Assembly (NCBI GenBank): GCA_034509495.1
Contig: CM067523.1
Coordinates: 20,207,092 to 20,271,091, forward strand
Direction of reading: 5' to 3'
DNA length: 64,000 nt
Source of the DNA: Acestrorhynchus altus
Taxonomy: Eukaryota > Chordata > Actinopteri > Characiformes > Acestrorhynchidae
Part shown: positions 57,561 through 64,000 of the stretch, in pieces
How positions within the stretch are numbered: position 1 is the stretch's first letter
How the letters are laid out: each line of letters starts with the position of its first letter
Made by a program: the position numbers and the translations under genes
Notes under the pieces: model-generated
The model's input: only the letters and a program-made list of their open reading frames with translations
What the model was told of the DNA's origin: nothing
Database searches by the model: none

Positions 57561-57728
57561 TAGACGAGCCGGAATAGCATGTCCATGTTCCCAGCACCAA
57601 TTACACTGATTCAATCAGACAGAACAACCGACAGATGGAGGGGCTGCTCTGGTTCCTGTTCATATGTCCAAAAATATATCAGAGCAAAAATAATCCTGTT
57701 AACCTCTCAGTGTGTACCTGCGGACATA

Positions 57729-57790
57729 CCCCCCCCCCCCCTCTCTCTCTCTTTCTCTCTCTCTCTCTGTCTCTCTCTCTCTCTCCCTTT
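57729..57790. repeat. 13-C run and (CT)n
   Basis: Thirteen C followed by an interrupted CT tract. Confidence 0.95.
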
Positions 57791-57814
57791 TTCTTTCTCT
57801 TATTCACAGCCCAG

Positions 57815-57935
57815 CCACTCGGTGCCTAAATGGTTCTTCACTACGGTGGAAAAGACAGCTCTTTAAATGTTTCTATGGTTCTAAAGAAATGGTTATTAAA
57901 CAGTTCTATGAACCACAAAAAAGCTCCCCGACAGT
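57815..57935 (+). repeat. GGTTCT-type dispersed repeat fragment
   Basis: AATGGTTCTTCACTACGGTG, CAGCTCTTTAAATG and ATGAACCACAAAAAAGC. Related to 35585 and 37860. Confidence 0.55.
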
Positions 57936-58094
57936 AGTTGTTTATTCATGGCATTTTCACATATGAACTCTGGGAAATGTCTGGACATAACCCTGAGTTG
58001 ACCTTTCTCTCATGCAGTTTGCAGCTGGAGATTTCCCGTCTCAGATGTTTTTGCACTACAGCCAATGTTCCACGTGGTATACGCAAGGGCAGAG

Positions 58095-58560
58095 CCTGTA
58101 GAGTGGTGCCTGAAAGTTTCTGAACCCTGAATGGAATAAATTTATCCCAAAATTTTACAAATAGATAATCTAAACTAAATCAAACAAATGAGACAGAAAT
58201 GTTACAGCTGCTCAGGGTATTATTTTTTTATATGTTTTGTTAATAGACAAGATAAATTACTTTGGAGGAATTTCAGCCCATTACTAAAAAACAGCTTCAC
58301 CTCCGTACTGTTGCTACGTTTCCTCCCACTGATCACATTCCGAAATGTTTCTACTGGATTAAGGTCACGACTTTAATTCCAATTAATTCCAAAACACTAA
58401 CCTCATTCACCTTTGACCTTTCCCTGGTTCACTTAGGGTCGTTGTCCTGCTGCATGACCAAGGATTTTTAAAGATCCAGCTCAGGGACAGATGTCCTGAG
58501 GTTTCCTTTAGAATTTCATTGTTGATATCATTGTTCAGTCAATTATGACTGAACCAAACA
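58095..58560 (-). mobile_element. Tc1-like element, one end and transposase 3' part
   Basis: Starts with the terminus (GTGGTGCCTGAAAGTTTCTG), then reverse-strand remnants of the transposase: TGGAGGAATTTCAGCCCATT, TTCTACTGGATTAAGGTCAC, TCGTTGTCCTGCTGCATGAC, GACAGATGTCCTGAGG. Same family as 41205-42032, opposite strand, truncated after the QDND region. Confidence 0.8.
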
Positions 58561-59389
58561 GAAATAGAGAATACGAGGGGCCAATGCTTACCCTTATTAA
58601 ACACCAGATTCACAGATCAGCAGAAGAACATCTAGAACCCTCTCAGGGTTCCTCAGAGATAAAACTGTACAACATGTACATATCTGTTCATGTAAAGTGA
58701 TCTCTGTATGGCAGCGCCGCTGGTCTGCACAGATCTTCAGGCAGAGGAAGATTTATCTTCTGCTGTTTGACTGAAAGATGAAGAAATCTCATCTTGCTCA
58801 GAGCTTCAGGACATTACTCCGAAAACACCTTAGTGCGGAAAATGACAAAAGCAGCCTCCAATCAGAAGTCCCGCAGCCCTGCGACCGACACGCATCCCTC
58901 TGACCTTCTCCTGCTGTCCGGTTCCTCAGACAGGAGAACCACAGCAGAGTAAATGTCAAGAGCCGCCGTTGAATGCATGCAAATCAACATCGTCCGAATG
59001 AAGAAGCGCTCCTCGACATCCGAAATGTCATCTCAGAAATTAGAGCGCCCCCTCACCACTGTGTGTCACATGACCCAGGCCGAGTCCTAAAGAGAGAGAG
59101 AGAGCGAAGAGCTTCTTCTCTTTCTCATTCATCTCTCTCTTTTTCTCTCTCCGATATTGAAGATCAGCGCTGTGATGAAAGGGAGCCGTGGCTCTGCAGT
59201 GCTGTTATTAGCGATGTTAGGAAAGTGATTATTAATTACATCACAGCAGTAAATCAGACTAGCTCTCTCTCGTAGTCTCTGCTCAAACCCAGAGGTCACC
59301 TGCTCTGTCCTTCAGCTTTATCTCTTTACCTGACCACTTGCACCTGACACCTATTCCACAAACCCTCTGATCCATACAACTGCAAACAC
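58561..59389. other. Gene-free unique stretch
   Basis: No transposon or gene recognised. A 100-codon ORF at 58973-59275 runs through short GA and TC tracts. Confidence 0.45.
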
Positions 59390-59895
59390 GAACCTATTGT
59401 CCTATACTATACACACACCCTATACATATACCCCCAAACCTACACCTTATTCACATACCCCTATACTATACATATACCACTAAACTGGGCATATACCCAT
59501 AAACTTATTCCCCTATAGATATACCCCGAAACTTATACCCATATGCGTACCCCCTAAACCTACACCTTATTCACATACCCCTATACTATACATATACCCC
59601 CTAAACCTACACCTTATTCACATACCCCTATACTATACATATACCCCTAAACCTATACCTTATTCACAGACCCCTATACTATACATATACCTCTAAACCT
59701 ACACCTTATTCACATACCCCTATACTATACATATACCCCCTAAACCTACACCTTATTCACATACCCCTATACTATACATATACCTCTAAACCTACACCTT
59801 ATTCACATACCCCTATACTATACATATACCTCTAAACCTATACCTTATTCACAGACCCCTATACTATACATATACCTCTAAACCTATACACCATG
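59390..59895. repeat. 47-bp minisatellite
   Basis: About ten units combining AAACCTACACCTTATTCACA and CCCCTATACTATACATATAC. Some units differ by one CC insertion or a CAGA/CATA change. Confidence 0.93.
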
Positions 59896-59938
59896 TTTTT
59901 TCTGCTTATTCTTATTATCACTCTGTTTGTTATTTCTA

Positions 59939-59939
59939 T

Positions 59940-59975
<36 letters not shown>
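59939..59975. repeat. (TTTA)n microsatellite
   Basis: About nine TTTA units. Confidence 0.95.
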
Positions 59976-59976
<1 letters not shown>

Positions 59977-60059
59977 TCTTTCTATTTTTATATTTTATAT
60001 AGATGGCTGCAGCTCTGAGAATCAGCAATTTCCCTCTGAGATGAATAAAGTAGTTCTGA

Positions 60060-60490
60060 GATAAAGGTTATCATCAAGGATGTCTCTGTACAGCACTGCA
60101 GTCATCTTTCCCCCGACCCTGACTAGTCTCCCAGTTCCTGCTGCAGAGAAACATCCCCACAGCAAAATGCCGCCACCTCCATGCTTCACTGTAGGAGAGG
60201 TTCTGGCTAAGGGAATGTGCAGTGCACTTTGGTTAGATGGCCAGCTCTAGGAAGAGTCCTGATGGTTCCAAACTTATGGATGATGGAGGCCACTGTGCTC
60301 ACTGGGATCTTCAATGCAGCAGAAATGTTTCTGTACCTTCCCCAGATCTGTGTCTTGATACAATCCTGTCTCGGAGATCTACAGTCAGACTTCATGGCTT
60401 GGTTTGTGGTCTGACCTGCACCGTCTACAATGGGACCTTATATAAACAGGTGTGTGTCTTTCCAAATCATGAGTTCAACTGAATTTAATG
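60060..60490 (-). pseudogene. Internally deleted Tc1-like transposon
   Basis: The reverse strand encodes part of the N-terminal helix-turn-helix: IWGRYRNISAALKIPVSTVA then SIIHKFGTIRTLPRAG, typical of Tc1 family DNA-binding domains. The + strand text AAACATCCCCACAGCAAAAT then GCCGCCACCTCCATGCTTCA corresponds to the VKHGGG/FSAVG-type C-terminal part, joined to the N-terminal part by a large deletion. The noncoding end with GGACCTTATATAAACAGGTG is present. Confidence 0.8.
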
Positions 60491-60903
60491 TTAAAAATGA
60501 TATACCCTTAAATATATACCTCAATATATACCTAATATATGTGCTGCTACTATTTCTGTAGTTGAATTGATTCTGTGTTTTTTAAAGTGGGACTGATGTT
60601 CAGATTTCTAAGCGGTAAATGAAACAGCACAATGGCCATCAGTCCTGTCTACTCTCGTCCAGGTAATGATGGCACTGCTAATAGCAAGAACATCCTCCTG
60701 CCATCTGTTAGTCACAGTGTCCTGATTTAACCCTCAGTGTGATTGTCTCCATAAACCTCTGCTAATGACAGAAGGTCTAAGGTCACGGCCAAAGTGGGGA
60801 GAACCATTAAAAATACAGTTAACGACCATTCACTTTCACTAACAAACAGTGGGGAAGGACATTACACTGGACACACACTGTCACACACATTTACATTCTT
60901 CAT
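60491..60903. other. Gene-free stretch
   Basis: Nothing recognised. Confidence 0.5.
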
Positions 60904-61440
60904 TTAGATCCACAGAGGCTTCAGGTTCGGTCTGATGTGTTTCTTCCTTGTTGATGTGGTTTCTTCGTTGGAGGACATCAGCTGTGACCCCCAGGATGAA
61001 GCAAGGTAGGGTGGGAGTGGACAAGGAGATGGGGAGATGGGGTCATAATCAGGGGCATCAGGGGGGCTTGTGTGCAAAATTGAGTTGGTTATTGTCGGAA
61101 CCAGTTGCGTTTGTCCTGCCTCAGAGGTAGGGCTCCCTTCACAACCATCTCGAGTACTGATTTTGCACACGAGCATCGGAAGGTGGAGAAAGGTGGACCT
61201 GTGTACCCAGGGGCCCTGTGTGGAAAAGAGCCTTAACTGACCCCACACCAGTTGAATGAGTAGAAGGATGGAAATGAGGATCGGGGTATAGCTGTTTGCC
61301 ATGTTACAGTAAACTGAATGGGGGTGACATGGGGGGAGTCTGAAGAGGATGGAGCCAGTGGATGGACACCAAGGCAGGTTTTGGTGAATTACGCTGGTTA
61401 CAGAAATCAGTTGTATTATTGTCGTGATCTTGGTCTTCAT
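60904..61440 (-). CDS. Unrecognised 178-codon ORF, possible secreted protein
   Basis: Apart from uqcrfs1, this is the longest open frame not explained by tandem repeats. An internal Met (about residue 47) is followed by MANSYTPILISILLLIQLVW and G, which reads like a signal peptide with a short polar start, a hydrophobic core and a small residue at the end. The remaining ~110 residues are Ser/Pro/Thr-rich with a few Cys and a basic stretch near the C-terminus (TRKKHIRPNLKPLWI). I recognise no family. There is no intron, promoter or second exon to support it, and an open frame of this length can occur by chance. The function is unknown. Confidence 0.2.
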   Translation of the reverse strand: MKTKITTIIQLISVTSVIHQNLPWCPSTGSILFRLPPCHPHSVYCNMANSYTPILISILLLIQLVWGQLRLFSTQGPWVHRSTFLHLPMLVCKISTRDGCEGSPTSEAGQTQLVPTITNSILHTSPPDAPDYDPISPSPCPLPPYLASSWGSQLMSSNEETTSTRKKHIRPNLKPLWI

Positions 61441-61691
61441 CAGTCATCATTATCAGGAGTGTCAGAAATGAACACTGTAATCTCTACAGCGGCAAAGAGC
61501 AGCTGTATCTAATTACTGTGGTTTTGGGGCCCTTTGGGACCCTTTTGGGGCCTAGTGCAGAGACTGCCCCCTGCTGGGCCACAACAATCAGCAAACACAG
61601 AGTTCTAATAATATTAGTTTCAGGTTCTCAGTAGATTCAGTGTGTAAATGAGTATAATTTAGTTGTCAGGCAGGAGTGTGTGTGTGAGAGT

Positions 61692-61878
61692 GTCAGTGTG
61701 TGTGTGTGTGTGTGTGTGCAGCAGTGCTGTGGTGGGGATTGTTCTGTGGAAGTGAACAGTTTGATAATTACTGTGTTATTTATTTATATATTTAATGCCC
61801 TCCTGCTGTGCAGCTTTATGTAATCTGGGGTCAGAACCGCCGGACATCTGCTGCAGCCACTATAAGCCTGTATGACCC

Positions 61879-61951
<73 letters not shown>
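61692..61951. repeat. (TG)n and (TG)n(AG)n microsatellites
   Basis: TG tract 61692-61721; TG tract 61881-61931 running into AG tract to about 61951. Confidence 0.95.
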
Positions 61952-62099
61952 GCAAGAGAGTAGTCATTAACTGTGTACAGCAGGTCTGTAATCACACACT
62001 CGACAGGGTTCTGCTGATTCAAAACTACATCTCCTGACTTTTGGACACAATGGAAACCCAGCTGACCACAGCTTTACTGAACTGGACGGCTTTATAAAT

Positions 62100-62830
62100 T
62101 CTATAAATCACAGGCACTTCTTAATGCTGCATAATGTCACTATTGGTATTTCTTGCTCCTGAGCTCCCCCTACAGTGTGGACATCTAAGCTGTTCTTTGA
62201 GGGCCTCCTCCTGCAACATCTTCGGTTGAAGAAGCGTGTTGACTGAGGCAGTATAGTAACAGTATGAGGCTTTACACTCATATGACCCAAGTTATGAAGC
62301 ATTGCACACTTCTGGCAAGATGTCTTGTGCAGCTTCGCCAAAGTTCAATAGTGCTGTAGCCCTAATCTCTGCTTGCCGACTTTGTTACTCTGACCGCTGT
62401 CCTACATATCCATAGCGACTTCCTGCAAATCATATAAGATGTGAAATGAAACGAACCATCGGACTGACTCCCAGAATGTGCCTTTGTGTGTATTATAGAA
62501 ATGGATAATCCGTGATCCCTATGGATCACCCCCCACCGCTTGGCACACTTCTGAACCAAGGAATAATCGCTAAAATTTAACCATAACAGGAATACGATTT
62601 TACTGCCACTGTTAGTTTTTACAGTCGTAATCCCCTTAATCTGGAGCGAAAGAAGACTACAGACTGAGCAGCTGTCCATCACATGAACAGAGCCATAACA
62701 TGAGTGGATAAAATCGTTACAGAGCCATAAGACCACATGGCCACATGTCTGCCGCGCCGTCACTCTGGTGTGAGTGGAGAGCAGGTATATCGTGAAGCGT
62801 GGGAGTCTCACATGACCTCACAATGACAGA
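62100..62830 (-). repeat. Possible dispersed element without tandem repeats
   Basis: A 149-codon - strand ORF (62362-62811) and a 77-codon one (62108-62341) lie here but show no recognisable domain. The text (for example CTACATATCCATAGCGACTT) looks to me like a fish interspersed repeat. No terminal repeats were found. Weak call. Confidence 0.25.
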
Positions 62831-63034
62831 CTCCACAATTAAATTTTAATGTGGATCAGAAAAAAAGAACAGCACGAGAGAGGCAATCGTTCAACTCCAT
62901 AACTGTATATACCTAGACGATGTACTCGTCACTTCGGCCCGTTTCTATATCAGTGCATCTACCATGTATAAACTCCTCAACTGGTTTTAAAGATTTTGAA
63001 ACCCAACACCCAAACTTGGGGGTGGTTACATGCC

Positions 63035-63530
63035 TTTTTTCCTAGGCTTCATAACCCAGGATCAGAGTTACCTACATACATGACACATATTGATACATAA
63101 CAAACTACCAGACGTATCTGTGGTCACACCATTGTGTGATGAAGTGTCAGTATCAGTGAGTAATCCAGCTCAGACAACAGCTTAAATTCACTCATTTCCA
63201 ACTGAATTCAATCCCAATTTACATACCACAGCAGCCTTTCAGTGCATGTTTATTGCACTGGAGGCTGATGATGTCACTGACCCAGATACGGGATTATAGA
63301 GGAAAATGAGAGGGGGAGGGGCTGTTTGTGCTCTTTCTTTGCTCAAATAGTGTTCAAATGTATTCATTCGTAAATAACAAACATCCCTTTATTCTATTTT
63401 CAGCTCAAAATTCCTCTGGATGATCAGTTTCCAACAGGATTTCTGTAAAAATCTGTCATCTAATAATCGTACAAGAAAACACAAAACGTAATTATCCAAA
63501 TTAATACTGTTCATGTTGAAATTTTGACCA
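63035..63530 (+). repeat. Dispersed repeat family B copy
   Basis: CTAGGCTTCATAACCCAGGA, CTGAATTCAATCCCAATTTA, GACCCAGATACGGGATTATA and CAGTTTCCAACAGGATTTCT in family order. The GC-box segment is deleted in this copy. Confidence 0.7.
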
Positions 63531-64000
63531 ATAAGTTATTACCGATGATGAGGATACGATGATGGGGATATGAGAACAGTAATATCGGTCTATCCATTCA
63601 CCAAGATTTACATGTAAAGCCACGAATCGACACCCTCCTCCAATCATCACCTCGGAATAAATGACCTGAGTATAAATATAATACGGAGGCAACGGGAGGA
63701 AGAGTTGATCTGCCCTCTGTTTTATCCCTCTCCTCAGAGACAGCGACTGGGCTGGAGTGCCCAGCTGTGGTCAGCAGCTCAGTTAGATAACTCCAGCCTA
63801 GCAAGATCATCAACACACAAAACATCTGCCCTCAAATTAAACATCTGCTTTTCCTGAGAGCAGAGACGCCTTAATCTGCCCCTGCTGAGAGTCAGACGCT
63901 GTGATGTAATTCTGACTCGGGGAGGATTACGGTGTCCAGCGAAGGACGACACCGGCAACATGGTTTACCTTCAGAACCAGAGGAAATCTCTGGAAAACCC
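63531..64000. other. Gene-free stretch
   Basis: Nothing recognised up to the window end. Confidence 0.5.

Noticed and set aside
59390..59895. Regular 47-bp repeats considered as a CRISPR-like array
   Set aside because: Head-to-tail minisatellite without unique spacers.

Overview
The window looks like nuclear DNA from a teleost fish, most likely an otophysan (characin/catfish/carp lineage). It has no operon-like gene packing, one two-exon housekeeping gene with a canonical GT-AG intron, very abundant (CA)n/(TG)n microsatellites, and many decayed Tc1-like transposons and fold-back repeats of types common in otophysan genomes. The species cannot be named from the sequence alone.

The only gene supported with high confidence is uqcrfs1, the Rieske iron-sulfur subunit of mitochondrial complex III, on the + strand at 34319-36737 (exon 1 34319-34532, exon 2 36127-36737, 274 aa). 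It starts in a CpG-rich promoter (about 34137-34890) with CRE-like and NRF1-like motifs and ends with an AATAAA at 36906-36911. Everything else is intergenic, dominated by repeats.

Layout. 0-9.3 kb: purine- and TTCTC-rich minisatellites, fold-back element copies, an approximately 1-kb dispersed repeat (called family B here), and a 52-bp GC-box array inside one family B copy. 9.5-11 kb: unique, moderately CpG-containing DNA. 11.2-12.1 kb: a fold-back element split by a Tc1-like insertion. 12.7-17.1 kb: a 42-bp minisatellite, a family B copy and a 61-bp CCAAT-box array. 17.9-28.2 kb: further fold-back and family B copies, a possible conserved noncoding block near 21 kb and a GATC-rich array at 24.7-25.2 kb. 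28.4-33.9 kb: microsatellites, a 41-bp array and a 29-bp CACCC-motif array. 34-38.5 kb: uqcrfs1 flanked by small transposon-derived repeats. 41.2-42 kb: a decayed Tc1-like transposase gene. 45-49.4 kb: a near-continuous block of unrelated tandem repeats (33-, 13- and 20-bp units). 49.4-64 kb: more Tc1-like remnants, fold-back and family B copies, a 47-bp array, and two unrecognised ORFs of possible interest (55.2 kb and 60.9-61.4 kb).

Most long open frames in the window are artefacts of tandem repeats or of repeated elements. I found no CRISPR array, rRNA, convincing tRNA, bacterial system or endogenous retrovirus. The most notable things to follow up are the regular transcription-factor-motif arrays (CCAAT every 61 bp, CACCC every 29 bp at four loci, GC boxes every ~52 bp), the all-frames-open 13-bp array, the 33-bp coding-like array, and the 178-codon orphan ORF with a signal-peptide-like segment.
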